A stretch of 45,908 nucleotides of DNA from Candidatus Sericytochromatia bacterium (GCA_026004035.1 BPII01000019.1:1-45908), one strand, 5' to 3'; counted from the first letter of the stretch, positions 35,943-45,908 are shown. The notes: generated by a model from the letters alone, not told the origin. Numbers and translations: made by a program.

Positions 35943-36379
35943 ATGTTTATAAAAAAAATATTATTTTTATTAGTAATTTTTTTTACTTGTATTAATATTA
36001 AAAATTGCTATGCTTTGGATTTAACAATAGAAGAATGTATAAAATTATCTTTAGAAAAGAATCTTGATATAAAAATTGAAGGTTATTCAAATAAAATTAG
36101 TGATTTATCTTATGTAAAAATTCTTGATGAGTTTGGATTTTATAATAGGTCTGCAACCTGAAATGAGAAATGAAATAAGACCAACATCAAATTCTTTTAT
36201 ATCAGGTGGTAGTATCTTAGAACAATTATAATATATATTTTTTAAAAAAATTACCTACAGGTGGTGATATAAGATTAACTTTTGATAATGGAATACTAAA
36301 TACAAATTCTTTAAGAGTAAATTTTAATACAATTTTTTCTCAAGATCTTTCTTTGAATTTTAATCATAATAAATATTGA
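35943..36379 (+). pseudogene. Truncated TolC-family outer membrane efflux protein
   Basis: The first 72 residues are in frame: a signal peptide (FIKKILFLLVIFFTCINIK) and the typical TolC start LTIEECIKLSLEKNLDIKIE. After an indel near 36150 the frames give GLQPEMRNEIRPTSNSF, then LPTGGDIRLTFDNGILNTNS and FSQDLSLNF, the first strand region. The coding match ends at 36379 after about 140 residues of the roughly 450 expected, and the convergent GST gene follows. So only the 5' third remains; it is a real truncation and not just an indel. Confidence 0.7.
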
Positions 36380-36393
36380 GATATGAATAATAA

Positions 36394-37089
36394 TTAATTT
36401 TTCTTTACTGAACTACTTGTTACAAATTCTTTCATAGGTAAAAACCATTTATCTATACTTGTATTTAATCTTAAATCATAAAAAGCTCTAAAATTTTCTA
36501 TTGATTTAAGATAACCAAATAAAGTTAAATCAGCTATATTTGGATTTTCTCCTCCCATAAAAGTTTTTTTTAAATTATCAAGCCAATAATTTATTTTTTC
36601 ATATAATATTTTACGAGGTTCTTCTATATTATGTTTTTGTCTTAATTTTTTTGATACAAAATACATAGCAGTAGCACCACTTATTTTTATAAAATGTTTT
36701 TGTAATGGTGAAAATTTACCTACTTTAGTAATATAATCAAAGCTTTGTAATGCTTCATTGATAGTAGAATAAATATTTGGTGCTAGAACATGAACAAAAT
36801 CATTATCTAACCAGTCCCTCCATTTTTTTTCTTCTTCATTATGATTTGAAATAGCTACTGTTAATTCTTCTAACTTATCTATTATGTTACTTGAGTCATT
36901 TATTTGTTCTCCATTAAATATTAATATTGGAACTTTTTTATAACTAGAAAATGCTATTTCTTTTTTATTAAGTGGATTTACTTCTATTATTTCATAATTT
37001 AATTTTTTATAATCTAAATAAGCTTTTACTTTGCAACAAAAGGGGCAAACTTCATATTGATAAAGTTTTATATCATATTTTTTAGACAT
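36394..37089 (-). CDS. Glutathione S-transferase-like / prostaglandin E synthase 2-like protein
   Basis: 231 residues. The N-terminal thioredoxin-like domain has IKLYQYEVCPFCCKVKAYLD with CPFC at the active-site position, and KKVPILIFNGEQINDSSNII with the cis-Pro (VP) and the S-S-N-I that binds glutathione-like ligands. The C-terminal helical domain includes the WRDWLDNDFVHVLAPNIYST and GGENPNIADLTLFGYL stretches. This layout is that of mPGES2-like GSTs, found in eukaryotes, Cyanobacteria and some other bacteria. GGAGG lies six bases before the ATG. It follows asnS by 11 bases. The substrate is unknown. Confidence 0.8.
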   Translation of the reverse strand: MSKKYDIKLYQYEVCPFCCKVKAYLDYKKLNYEIIEVNPLNKKEIAFSSYKKVPILIFNGEQINDSSNIIDKLEELTVAISNHNEEEKKWRDWLDNDFVHVLAPNIYSTINEALQSFDYITKVGKFSPLQKHFIKISGATAMYFVSKKLRQKHNIEEPRKILYEKINYWLDNLKKTFMGGENPNIADLTLFGYLKSIENFRAFYDLRLNTSIDKWFLPMKEFVTSSSVKKN

Positions 37090-37100
37090 AATAAAACCTC

Positions 37101-38396
37101 CTATGGATATATTCTATAAATTGTTCTTGGAAATGGTATTGTTTCTCTTACATGTTCAACACCACATATCCAAGCTGTACATCTTTCTATACCCATTCCA
37201 AATCCACCATGTGGTACAGAACCATATTTTCTTAGCTCTAAATACCATTTAAAAGCATCTTCCGGTAAATTATGATCCTTAATTCTTTGTAATAATAAAT
37301 CATAATCATCTATTCTTTGACCTCCTCCTATTATTTCACCGTATCCTTCAGGTGCTAATAAATCTGCACCTAAAACTACGTCAGGATTTTCTGGATCAGG
37401 TTTCATATAAAATGCTTTACAAATAGTAGGGAATCTATGAATAAAAACAGGTTTATCGTACTTACTAGCTATTATTGTTTCATCAGGTGCTCCTAAATCA
37501 CTTCCCCATTCTATATTTGAGCCTTCAGACTTTAAAAGTTCTACAGCATCTGTATAAGATAATCTTGGAAATGGTGCTTTTATATTTTCTAATTTTGTAG
37601 TGTCTCTTTCTAAAATTTTTAATTCATCTTGACAACTTTTTAATACTTCTTGAACTACATAAGATACCATTTCTTCTTGTATTTTCAAGTTATCTTCTAA
37701 ATCTATATAAGTCATTTCAGGTTCTATCATCCAAAATTCTGTAAGATGCCGTCTTGTTTTTGACTTTTCTGAACGAAAAGTTGGACCAAAACAATAAACA
37801 TTTCCTAAAGCAAAAGCTGCTGCTTCCATATATAATTGACCACTTTGAGTAAGATAAGCACTATCATCAAAATATTTTACTTCAAACAATTCTGTTGTTC
37901 CTTCACAAGCATTAGGAGTAAATATAGGAGCATCTACTAAGACAAAACCTTTATTATCGAAGAAATCTCTACAAGATTTTATTATTCTATGTCTAATTTT
38001 CATAATAGCATTTTGTTTAGGCGTTCTAAGCCATAAATGTCTATTTTCTAGTAAAAAATCTATACCATGTTCTTTATGTGATATAGGGTAATCTTCTTGA
38101 GAATTACTAACTAATTCAAATTTAGAAACTGTTAATTCATGCTTACAATAAGGTGCTTTCTCAAAAAAACTAACTTTTCCTACTACTCTTATTGAACTTT
38201 CTTGATGTAATTTGTCTATTATATCCCATTCTTGCTCTGAAATATCTTTTTTGCTAACAACACATTGTATAAATCCTGTTCCATCTCTAACAATAAGAAA
38301 TTTTATCTTACCACTACTTCTTTTATTGTAAAGCCATCCTTCTAAAGTAACTTCTTGTCCGACATAATCTTTTATATTTTTAATAAATACCTTCAA
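37101..38396 (-). CDS. asnS: AsnS, asparaginyl-tRNA synthetase
   Basis: Class IIb aminoacyl-tRNA synthetase that charges tRNA-Asn. 431 residues: an OB-fold anticodon domain ([19 protein letters not shown]), motif 2 [20 protein letters not shown] with the ATP-contacting Arg, and motif 3 [30 protein letters not shown] at the C terminus is typical of AsnRS rather than AspRS. The start appears to be a TTG at 38396, with AAAGGA about eight bases upstream, since no ATG fits the conserved N terminus MKVFIKNI. tyrS lies 13 bases upstream, so both synthetases are in one operon. Confidence 0.95.
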   Translation of the reverse strand: MKVFIKNIKDYVGQEVTLEGWLYNKRSSGKIKFLIVRDGTGFIQCVVSKKDISEQEWDIIDKLHQESSIRVVGKVSFFEKAPYCKHELTVSKFELVSNSQEDYPISHKEHGIDFLLENRHLWLRTPKQNAIMKIRHRIIKSCRDFFDNKGFVLVDAPIFTPNACEGTTELFEVKYFDDSAYLTQSGQLYMEAAAFALGNVYCFGPTFRSEKSKTRRHLTEFWMIEPEMTYIDLEDNLKIQEEMVSYVVQEVLKSCQDELKILERDTTKLENIKAPFPRLSYTDAVELLKSEGSNIEWGSDLGAPDETIIASKYDKPVFIHRFPTICKAFYMKPDPENPDVVLGADLLAPEGYGEIIGGGQRIDDYDLLLQRIKDHNLPEDAFKWYLELRKYGSVPHGGFGMGIERCTAWICGVEHVRETIPFPRTIYRIYP

Positions 38397-38409
38397 TTTT
38401 TTAATCCTT

Positions 38410-39687
38410 TCATTCTACTACAATAAGATAATAATTTTTCTTTCCTTTTTGTAAAAGGATAAATCTATTATTAACCAAATATTGTAAATTTATTATTTCA
38501 TTTACATTATTAAACTTATTTTTATTTATTTTTAAAGCATTTTGTTGTATAGATCTCCTTGCTTCACTTTTAGAAGGATATACTCCAGATTTTACTAACA
38601 AATCAAGAATGTTAATTCCATTATCTAATTCTACTCTAGACATATTAAAATGAGGCACACCTTCAAAAATATCTAATATTTCACTATTAGTAAAATTTTT
38701 TAATTCTTCTATTGGAGAATCACCAAATAAAACTTGACTTGCTTTTATAGACTTTTCTAATTCATCTTTTCCATGAACTCTTAATGTAACATCTTCAGCC
38801 AAAGTTTTTTGTAATAACCTTAAATGAGGTGCCTTATCATGCTCTAATTCTAAGCTTTCTATTTCCTCTTTACTTTTTAATGTAAAGTATCTTATATAAG
38901 TTTTAACATCATCATCAGAAGCATTTATCCAAAATTGATAAAATTTATAAGGTGATGTTTTTCTAGGATCTAGCCATAAATTACCACTTTCTGTTTTTCC
39001 AAATTTTGTCCCATCTGATTTTTTAATTAAGTGAGTAGTAACAGCATATCCTTGACCATTATCTAATTTTCTTATTAACTCTGTTCCAGTAACAATATTA
39101 CCCCATTGATCAGATCCTCCCATTTGTAATTTAACTCCTTTATTTTTATATAAATAATAAAAATCATAACCTTGTATTAATTGATAAGAAAACTCTGTAA
39201 AAGACATTCCTGACTCTAATCTTAGCTTTACAGAATCCTTTGAAAGCATGTAGTTTATTGTTATATGCTTACCAATATCTCTTATGAAATCAAGAAATTT
39301 ATAATCTTTAAACCAATCATAATTATTAACTATTTCAGCTGAATTTTTACCACAATCAAAATCTAAAAATTTTTTTAGTTGCTTTAACTGACATTCTTGA
39401 TTATATATTATTTCATCTTTTGACAGTAAATTTCTTTCAGCACTTTTTCCTGAAGGGTCACCTATTAATCCTGTTGCACCACCAACTAATGCTATTGGTT
39501 TATGTCCTGAATTTTGAAATCTTAATAAAGTCATAACTTGAACTAAATTTCCAACACCTAATGAATCAGATGAAGGATCAAAACCGATATAACCCAATGT
39601 CATTTCTTTATTTAATTGTTCTTCTGTACCTGGCATAATATCAGATAACATATTACGCCATTTTAATTCTTCTATAAAATTAGACAA
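38410..39687 (-). CDS. tyrS: TyrS, tyrosyl-tRNA synthetase
   Basis: Class I synthetase charging tRNA-Tyr, 425 residues. [20 protein letters not shown] holds the HIGH position, but it reads G-V-G-N instead of [24 protein letters not shown] is the tyrosine site, [19 protein letters not shown] the conserved centre, and [18 protein letters not shown] the KMSKS-like loop (K-F-G-K-T). An S4 RNA-binding domain ends the protein. The start is a TTG at 39687 behind a GGGGGGAG site. The zinc-ribbon gene is 13 bases upstream. Confidence 0.95.
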   Translation of the reverse strand: MSNFIEELKWRNMLSDIMPGTEEQLNKEMTLGYIGFDPSSDSLGVGNLVQVMTLLRFQNSGHKPIALVGGATGLIGDPSGKSAERNLLSKDEIIYNQECQLKQLKKFLDFDCGKNSAEIVNNYDWFKDYKFLDFIRDIGKHITINYMLSKDSVKLRLESGMSFTEFSYQLIQGYDFYYLYKNKGVKLQMGGSDQWGNIVTGTELIRKLDNGQGYAVTTHLIKKSDGTKFGKTESGNLWLDPRKTSPYKFYQFWINASDDDVKTYIRYFTLKSKEEIESLELEHDKAPHLRLLQKTLAEDVTLRVHGKDELEKSIKASQVLFGDSPIEELKNFTNSEILDIFEGVPHFNMSRVELDNGINILDLLVKSGVYPSKSEARRSIQQNALKINKNKFNNVNEIINLQYLVNNRFILLQKGKKNYYLIVVE

Positions 39688-39700
39688 AATACTCCCCCCA

Positions 39701-39907
39701 CTATATTTCGTTTGCCATTTTTAATCCTTTTATTATTTTATCAAGTTCTGCTTTTCTACATTTCAAACAAACAGGTTCCATATCTACATAAAGATAATAT
39801 TTTGTTGAAAAATATTTTTTACATCTTACACATTGAGCACCATTTGGAAATTGAAACTTAATTCCTGACTCAGCACAAACATACCAAGGTTTATCTTGTT
39901 TAACCAT
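39701..39907 (-). CDS. Small zinc-ribbon protein
   Basis: 68 residues with four CxxC-type cysteines (VCAESG, CVRCKKYF, CLKC) that likely bind one zinc ion. Opening MVKQDKPWYVCAES and closing KIIKGLKMANEI, rich in Lys. It lies 13 bases before tyrS in the synthetase operon and may be a small nucleic-acid-binding or ribosome-associated protein. I do not recognise a named family. Confidence 0.7.
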   Translation of the reverse strand: MVKQDKPWYVCAESGIKFQFPNGAQCVRCKKYFSTKYYLYVDMEPVCLKCRKAELDKIIKGLKMANEI

Positions 39908-39965
39908 AATTTTAACCTAAAATTATAATATCTAAATTATATAATAAATAATTATAACTTCAAGA

Positions 39966-40103
39966 CACTGGGCTAATGTTATTTTTTGATAAACTTAAAA
40001 TCCCTTAATAGTAAGCATTTTAAAGATTTATATTAAAATATACTTTAAATTTAGTATTTATAAGCTTTTTAAGGTAATTTTTTTCTATAACTCAATCCCA
40101 GTA
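39966..40103. repeat. 138-bp MITE-like element, copy C
   Basis: Ends CACTGGG / CCCAGT, 138 bases, aligned with copies A and B along the full length. The inner stem is imperfect here (AAGCAT against ATACTT). It lies between the divergent zinc-ribbon and 40228 genes, so it could carry or disturb their promoters. Confidence 0.8.
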
Positions 40104-40227
40104 TCGTTTATAATTTATCACCTTATTGATTTATAAATTTTAAATAGTTTATAATTTGGTTAAATATTAATTAACCAAGAAATTTATATTTTATATATTC
40201 TATAATTTTAATTAGGAGGTTATAACC

Positions 40228-40632
40228 ATGTCAAAAATTGAAGAGTTAGAAGCTCTTGGAGATAATTCAAAAAGAAGAGCTCAGGCTTGGGAAATTGCAA
40301 GACAATTTCAACAAAGTTTAAATAGAAATCATAATAATTCTCAAAATCACGATTTAACCAATAATAAGAAAGATTCTTCTTTAGTAGAAAACTCTGTGCA
40401 AAAAAATCAAGAAATATTTGACGAAGCATATGGAGAAGCAGGGTCAATAAGTGGTAGTTATAATGCTGGTAGCACAGTTTTAGCTGGTGAAAAATCAAAC
40501 ACAAATGGAGGAGATTTTAGTGGTGGTGGAAATAATAATCCACATTCAAAAGGTGATTCTATAAAAATGGAAAGTAAGAAATTAAAAGAAAGTTCATTAA
40601 AAAATGTAGAAGTTAAATTATTTGATGACTAA
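40228..40632 (+). CDS. Hypothetical hydrophilic protein
   Basis: 134 residues, unrecognised. Helical charged N terminus (MSKIEELEALGDNSKRRAQA), then a low-complexity Asn/Ser/Gly-rich middle (GGDFSGGGNNNPHSKGDS) and a short C-terminal strand NVEVKLFDD. It has an excellent ribosome-binding site, AGGAGG, nine bases before the ATG. No signal peptide or membrane segment. Probably a real, expressed, mainly disordered protein of narrow distribution. Confidence 0.65.
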   Translation: MSKIEELEALGDNSKRRAQAWEIARQFQQSLNRNHNNSQNHDLTNNKKDSSLVENSVQKNQEIFDEAYGEAGSISGSYNAGSTVLAGEKSNTNGGDFSGGGNNNPHSKGDSIKMESKKLKESSLKNVEVKLFDD

Positions 40633-40730
40633 ATAATACAAATATCAAATATAAAATTTGACAAAAAAATTAAAATTAACATAAATTAATATTAGACTTC
40701 TTAAACTTAAGCTAATATCAAATAAATTTT

Positions 40731-43132
40731 ATGATTAAGAAATATACAGAGAAAATAAAAAGAGCATTAGAGTATGAAACAAAAACAGAACTTCATTAAT
40801 TCAAAAGGTATAAATTCTGATTTTTCAACTTTTGTTTTTAGAACAAAACAAAGAATTATTTAAAAAATAAATAATATACAAGAAATAAATAAAATATTAG
40901 AACAATTTGCTAAATATAACTATTTATCAATAGAAGAAAGAAAAAAACTTATATTTGATTTTGAAAATTTATTAAATTTCTTGTTATTTCTGAAAATAAA
41001 AAACTAAATAATTTTAAATCTTGGGAAAATATAGATATAAAAAGTGTAAAAGGTATTGGAGAAAAAATTTCTCAAAATTTGAATAACTATAATATAAAAA
41101 CATTAAAAGATTTGTTTTACTTTTTTCCTAGCAGACATTTAGATTACTCACAAAAAACTTTTATAAAAGATTGTAAGGAGGGAGAAAATGTAACAATATT
41201 TGGAACTTTAATAAAGCTAGATTGTTATAACTCATCAAACAATAAAAATTTAACAATATTGACTATTACTGTAAGTGATAGAACAGGAAAAATAAAAGCA
41301 AGCTGGTTTTATTCAAAAGCTAATAGGTATATACAAGAGCAATATAAAAAAAAGTTCTCTTTAAATTCAAACGTTATTTTAAGTGGAAAAGTAAAAAAAG
41401 ATAAATATTCTAGTAAATTTATAATAGATAATCCAGAAATAGAAATAATAGAAAGTTTTGAATCAAAAAAAATTGATAATATACATACTAATAGAATAAT
41501 ACCTATTTACCCATCTGTAGAAGGTTTAAATTTAAAATGGCTAAGAAAAACTATTAAAATAGCACTTGATACTTTTTATGATAAGATAATAGATCATTTA
41601 CCTAAGTTTTTAATAGATGAACTAAATTTAATTTCTTTAAATGAAGCAATAAAAAATTTTCATTTTCCCGATGATAAAGAATTTTTAGAGAAAGCTAGAA
41701 AAAGACTAGTTTTTGATGAATTATTTTTAATGCAATTAAATTTATTATATAAAAGAAAACAAGAAGAGTTATATATTAAAAGTACCAAATTTAATGTAAA
41801 AAGTTCTCTTGTAGATAAATTTATTTCTAGTTTAGAATTTGACTTAACTAATGCACAAAAAAGAGTTTTTAGTGAGATTTGTTTGGATTTAAGCTCACCT
41901 AAACCAATGAGAAGACTTGTTCAAGGGGATGTTGGTTCTGGAAAAACAATTATAGCTTTGTTATCTTCTTTAATTTGTATAGAAAATAATTATCAAGTAG
42001 CAATAATGACTCCTACCGAAATATTAGCTGAGCAACATTACAAAAAGTTTATAAAATGGCTTTCACCTATGAATATAAAAATTGAGCTTTTAAATGGAAG
42101 TATAACTAAAAAAAACAAAAAAAATATTTTACAGAATATAATAAATGGAAATACAAATATAATTATAGGAACTCATTCTTTAATACAGGATAATGTATAG
42201 ATTTTAAAAATTTAGGATTAGTTATAATAGCATGAACAGCACAGATTTGGTGTTTTACAAAGAGCTAATCTTGTAAATAAAGGTAATAAGTCCTCATCTT
42301 ATTAACTATGACTGCTACACCCATACCTAGAACTTTAGCTTTAGCTTTATATGGTGATTTAGATGTTTCTATAATTGATGAATTACCACCTGGAAGGAAA
42401 AATAGTTGACACTTATTTAGTAGATAATGATAATTTACGTAAAAAAGTCTGGGATTTTATAACTAAGTCAATTAGCTGAAGGAAGACAAGCATATATAGT
42501 TTTTCCTCTTAGTAGAAGAATCTGAAAAACTAGATTTAAAAGTCTGCTACAGAAGAATATCTTTATTTACAGAAAGAACGTATATTTCCTAAATTTTAAT
42601 TTAGGTCTTATTACATGGTCAAATGAAAAGCCTCTGAAAAAGAGGAGATAATGAAGAAATTTGTAAATAAAGAAATTGATATTTTAGTTTCTACTACTGT
42701 TATAGAAGTAGGTATTGATGTACCTAATGCCACTATTATGGTTATAGAAAATGCTGAAAGATTTGGACTATCTCAATTACATCAATTAAGGGGTAGAGTT
42801 GGTAGAGGTCCAAATAAAAGTTATTGTTTTTTGAATGAGCAATAAAAATAAAGATAGATTAGAAATTATGACAAAAACTAATGATGGGTTTGTATTATCT
42901 GAACATGACTTAAGGTTAAGAGGACCCTGGTGAATTTCTGGGTACTAGACAAAGTGGAATACCTGATTTTGATACTTTCTCGAATTTGTCTGTTGATACT
43001 CAAATACTAGAATTAGCTAGAAAATCAGCTTATAAAATAATAAATATCTCAAGCAATTTAGATAATTTCCAAAAATTAAAAGAAAGAGTTATTCAAAAAA
43101 ATTATCAAAAGTACTTTATTATGAGTGGTTAA
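40731..43132 (+). CDS. recG: RecG, ATP-dependent DNA helicase (many frameshifts)
   Basis: Branch-migrating helicase that remodels stalled forks and Holliday junctions. The clean centre (41079-42200) has the wedge/OB domain ([20 protein letters not shown]) and helicase motifs Walker [19 protein letters not shown] and [15 protein letters not shown]. Downstream motifs appear only when frames are switched: [62 protein letters not shown] and [11 protein letters not shown], then [14 protein letters not shown]. At least nine one-base shifts, mostly insertions, lie in 42198-42930, and two or more near 40790-41000. All motifs are preserved, so these look like consensus errors. The stop is at 43130-43132. 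Confidence 0.85.
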
Positions 43133-43180
43133 AATAAAAAAATTTACTTCAGAAGTATTGAAAAATAATATAATATAAAA

Positions 43181-43881
43181 ATGAATAAAATATTAAAAAA
43201 TTTACTCATATCTTTTATATTAATTTTTATTTTTATAATAGATTCTAACTCTTTAGAATACTGGCAATTTTTAGAAACTAGAGTAAAGATAGCTAAAGAT
43301 AAAGTAGATTTTTTACCTGAAAGTTTAAGATTTATTTCAGGTATTAGATTTGATGAAAGATATCCAGGATTAGGTCTAGTTAATTTTAGAATGGGTCCAT
43401 TATTCAAAATAAGTGACAATATTTTATTAGGTTTATCTATTTCGTCTTATGCAGAACAAATAAGACCAAAATTTTTTGGACAACAATATAGATTAGAATT
43501 TGAACCAAATTTCAATTTTAATTTACAAAGTGTATCTTTAAATAATCGTAGTAGGTTAGAATATAGGTTTTTAAATTATGATGATTATAGAAATAGTATC
43601 AGATTCAGAAATCAAATAAGATTAAATTATAATTCAAATAATCATTTTATTATTTATGCTTGGGATGATATATTTTTCGAATTATTAAATAATCCAAAAT
43701 TTAATCAAAATAGGTTTTCTATTGGAATTGGTATATGGTTAGATAAATCATCAAGATAGATATAGGATATATATTAAGAAATTATTTGAATTCTATTACT
43801 AATAATTGGGAAGTTTATCATATAATATCAATGAATATAATATTTGCACCTGAAAATTCACCTATATTAGCCAATGAATAA
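43181..43881 (+). CDS. DUF2490-family protein (one frameshift)
   Basis: Probable outer-membrane-associated beta-strand protein, about 233 residues when repaired. A signal peptide (KNLLISFILIFIFIIDSNSL) precedes EYWQFLETRVKIA, the W-x-x-x-x-x-x-x of the family start. Alternating strands include EFEPNFNFNLQSVSLNNRSR and LEYRFLNYDDYRNSIRFRNQ. After an indel near 43757 the match resumes GYILRNYLNSITNNWEVYHI and stops at 43881. DUF2490 proteins are often annotated as putative outer-membrane proteins of unknown role. It follows recG by 48 bases. Confidence 0.7.
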
Positions 43882-44246
43882 TTTTTATTTCTAATTTACA
43901 TAGAAATGAGATTTTCCTTTAAAACATTAAAACTACATTTCATAATAGCTTTTATTTTATAATCTCAACAATGAAAATATAAATTTAGTGTAAAGTAGTA
44001 TTTATAATATTTAGAAAATTACATTAAATTGAAAAACTACAAGATTTTTTATTCTTTCTTAAACAATCCTATAAGTTATAATCTATTTCCTACAATTTTT
44101 TCATAAATATCATCTTATCAAGTGAAAAAAATATTTTTAGCTAGTTACTAATTTCGTTAAGGTTTTAATTAGTTTATTAACTCTATATTTACTTTTATTG
44201 AAAAATTGAGTTATAATTATTTAATTAAAATTATTTTGAATATATT
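43882..44246. other. Intergenic region before glyQ
   Basis: AT-rich, with no open frame of note and no repeat copy found. I see no T-box antiterminator or stable hairpin. It probably contains the glyQ promoter, but no clear -35/-10 pair stands out. Confidence 0.4.
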
Positions 44247-45117
44247 ATGAATTTTCAAGATATTATATTAAATTTGCATTCTTTTTGGGCATCTAAAGGT
44301 TGCTTAATACAATTTCCCTATGACATAGAAAAAGGAGCGGGAACAATGAATCCAGCAACATTTTTGAGAGTTTTAGGACCAGAGCCTTGGAATGTTGCTT
44401 ATGTAGAACCATCAAGAAGACCAACAGATGGAAGATATGGGGAAAATCCTAACAGACTTCAACATTATTTTCAGTATCAAGTAATTATGAAGCCTTCACC
44501 TATTAATATACAGGATATTTATTTAGATAGCTTAAAAGTTTTAGGTATAAATCCTTTAGATCATGACATAAGATTTGTAGAAGATAATTGGGAATCTCCT
44601 ACACTTGGAGCATGGGGAGTTGGCTGGGAAGTTTGGTTAAATGGTATGGAGATTACGCAATTTACATATTTTCAACAAGCAGGAGGTTTTGATTGTAACC
44701 CTGTTTTCTGTTGAAATAACTTATGGATTAGAAAGATTAGCTATGTATTTACAGGATAAAAATTCTGTATATGATATTAGTTGGAATAATAAAGTTAATT
44801 ATGGTGATATATATTTACAAAGTGAAAAAGAAAATTCACAATATAATTTTGATTTATCAGATTCAGAGATGTTGTTTAATTTATTCGAAAAATTTGAAAA
44901 AGAAGCTAATAACTTAATAAATAATAATTTAGTATTTCCAGCTTATGATTACGTCTTAAAGTGTTCTCACACATTTAATTTATTAGATGCTAGAGGAGTA
45001 ATAAGTGTTACAGAAAGAACTACATATATAAAAAGAATTAATCAGTTAGCAAGAGCTGTAGCTAAAAACTATCTTTCATTTAGAGAAAAAATAAACTATC
45101 CTCTTTTAAGAGTATAA
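44247..45117 (+). CDS. glyQ: GlyQ, glycyl-tRNA synthetase alpha subunit (one frameshift)
   Basis: Catalytic subunit of the bacterial alpha2beta2 GlyRS. The start [20 protein letters not shown], then [40 protein letters not shown] and [20 protein letters not shown] are near-invariant. At 44704-44707 a T-run with one extra base breaks the frame just before [15 protein letters not shown]; the next frame continues to the end at 45117. Repaired length is about 289 residues, normal. Since the enzyme is essential, the indel is most likely a consensus error. glyS is not in the window. Confidence 0.93.
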
Positions 45118-45134
45118 TTGTTAAGGAGTTTTTT

Positions 45135-45482
45135 ATGTCTAAAACAATTAAAGCTAAATTAGTTTTACTAAAAAATGGTAAAGAAGATAAAGAGTTTTTT
45201 ATAGATTCAGATGTTATTAATATAGGTAGATGGGATCCTGATAGTGGTGCTTTTCCCGAAATAGATTTAACAAATGATGATGTAGAAGCTAAAGTCTCAA
45301 GAAAGCATGCAAAAATATTATGTAAAAATAATCAATTTTTTTTGGAAGATTTGGGAAGCTTAAATGGTTGTTATGTAAATAGAGGTTCAAGATTAGTAGC
45401 AGGTGAGCCAGTTCCAATAAAAGATGGGGATGAAATAATACTTGGAAAAGTGTTTTTCAAATTTTATGTATTAGATAAATAA
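45135..45482 (+). CDS. FHA-domain protein
   Basis: A stand-alone forkhead-associated domain of 115 residues. It binds phosphothreonine peptides: NIGRWDPDSGAFPEIDL, then VSRKHAKILCKNN with the conserved S-R-x-H, and LEDLGSLNGCYVNRG with the L-x-S-x-N-G motif. AAGGAG lies nine bases before the ATG and 17 bases after glyQ, so it is likely co-transcribed. The Ser/Thr kinase at the left end of the window is a plausible source of its phosphopeptide ligands, but that link is inference only. Confidence 0.9.
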   Translation: MSKTIKAKLVLLKNGKEDKEFFIDSDVINIGRWDPDSGAFPEIDLTNDDVEAKVSRKHAKILCKNNQFFLEDLGSLNGCYVNRGSRLVAGEPVPIKDGDEIILGKVFFKFYVLDK

Positions 45483-45537
45483 ACTTTTGTAAAATCTATT
45501 GATTAATAAATTAACTTGTAATATACTATAAGAACAT

Positions 45538-45620
45538 AAGGCTACTGAACAAGCCTTTGAGATTTGTTTTTTCAATTTCTCAAGAATTTTCAATAACGAA
45601 AAAGTTCAGTGTTTTTATTT
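45538..45620 (+). promoter_or_regulatory. Structured 5' leader with potential pseudoknot before the RRM gene
   Basis: Hairpin AAGGCT / AGCCTT (45538-45543 with 45552-45557). Its loop, ACTGAAC (45544-45550), is exactly complementary to GTTCAGT at 45604-45610, about 20 bases before the ribosome-binding site AGGAG. A GAGA/TCTC pairing lies between the two. This H-type or loop-tail pseudoknot could control translation of the RRM protein, perhaps in response to temperature. Function is inferred. Confidence 0.45.
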
Positions 45621-45642
45621 TTTTTTTAGGAGTTTTTTATTT

Positions 45643-45908
45643 ATGAACATTTACGTAGGTAATCTTCCCTACAGGTTTACTGAGGAGATGCTTAAAGAGA
45701 AATTTTCTGTATATGGTGAAGTTTCTTCTGTGAGTATTATAAAAGATAAAATGACAGGTAGAGGTCTAAAGGGTTTGGGCTTTGTTGAAATGCCAAGTGA
45801 TGATGCAGCAAGAAGTGCTATAAAATCCACTAGAAAATTGGCAAGTAGAAGGTAGAAATATTAAAGTTAATGAAGCTAAACCAAGAGAAAAAGAAAACAA
45901 ATTTGAAA
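45643..45908 (+). CDS. Single-RRM RNA-binding protein (frameshifted, partial at right edge)
   Basis: Small RNA-recognition-motif protein like the Rbp family of Cyanobacteria and relatives. RNP-2 is MNIYVGNLPYRFTEEML and RNP-1 is GLKGLGFVEM; the beta-2/beta-3 loop has SVSIIKDKMTGR. Near 45840 one base is off. The next frame gives VEGRNIKVNEAKPREKENKF, the conserved end of the RRM, and the gene continues past the window. A strong AGGAG site is seven to twelve bases before the ATG. Such proteins are often cold-induced and bind mRNA, which agrees with the structured leader upstream. Confidence 0.88.

Noticed and set aside
40220..40504. Minus-strand frame of 94 codons
   Set aside because: Shadow of the 40228 gene, which has a strong AGGAGG site on the plus strand.
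1..45908. tRNA or rRNA genes
   Set aside because: I saw no cloverleaf with a GTTCGA-type arm and CCA-side pairing, and no rRNA core sequence, though without a tool a tRNA could be missed.

Overview
The window is very AT-rich and biased to Asn, Ile and Lys. It looks like chromosome of a diderm bacterium around its replication origin. Several features point to a non-photosynthetic relative of Cyanobacteria (Vampirovibrionia/Melainabacteria, perhaps Gastranaerophilales): oriC lies beside dnaN with no dnaA nearby, as in Cyanobacteria; there is a small single-RRM RNA-binding protein, an FHA protein, a TgpA-type transglutaminase, TadZ/CpaF pilus ATPases and a TamB homologue. The assignment is inference; the AT-richness, diderm envelope and origin are direct.

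Layout. (1) 1-6812, minus strand: ruvA (start only), a Ser/Thr kinase with a long C-terminal extension, ruvC, cpaF, tadZ/cpaE and a TgpA-like transglutaminase, all transcribed away from the origin. Almost every gene here is broken by single-base indels. (2) 7270-10798, minus strand: the compact replication cluster dnaN-recF-dciA(DUF721)-trmD. (3) 10881-11284: oriC, with an AT-rich unwinding element, a DnaA-trio tract and 13 DnaA boxes that switch orientation once. (4) 11500-12650: relics of mobile DNA, namely IS200/IS605-like hairpins and a decayed IS5-like transposase. (5) 12828-17144, plus strand: PfkB kinase, LysM/M23 peptidase, small envelope proteins, a retropepsin-like zinc protease and a TrmH/SpoU methyltransferase. 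(6) 17133-19550: two copies of a 138-bp inverted-repeat element around a broken AAA-ATPase/nuclease gene, a 34-residue RiPP-precursor-like peptide and a gene remnant. (7) 19568-26818, minus strand: a 1809-residue TamB protein followed by a STAND-type ATPase. (8) 26958-33848: unrecognised genes, including a repeat-containing membrane-active-looking protein divergent from the ATPase, a CPBP protease, YceI, a large lipoprotein, twin glycine-zipper proteins and a beta-rich protein. (9) 33924-39907, minus strand except a truncated TolC: amino-acid permease, GST/mPGES2-like protein, asnS, tyrS and a zinc-ribbon protein. (10) 39966 to the end, plus strand: a third 138-bp element, a hypothetical gene, recG, a DUF2490 protein, glyQ, FHA and RRM genes.

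Genes flanking the origin point away from it on both sides, so they are co-directional with replication. The most novel features are the dispersed 138-bp element with apparent stem covariation, the peptide at 19031-19135, the two families of Gly/Ala-zipper proteins, and the structured leader before the RRM gene. Indels concentrate in the first 5.5 kb and last 5 kb, hitting even ruvC, recG and glyQ. This fits falling consensus quality towards contig ends better than wholesale gene decay. For those genes I give the reconstructed span.
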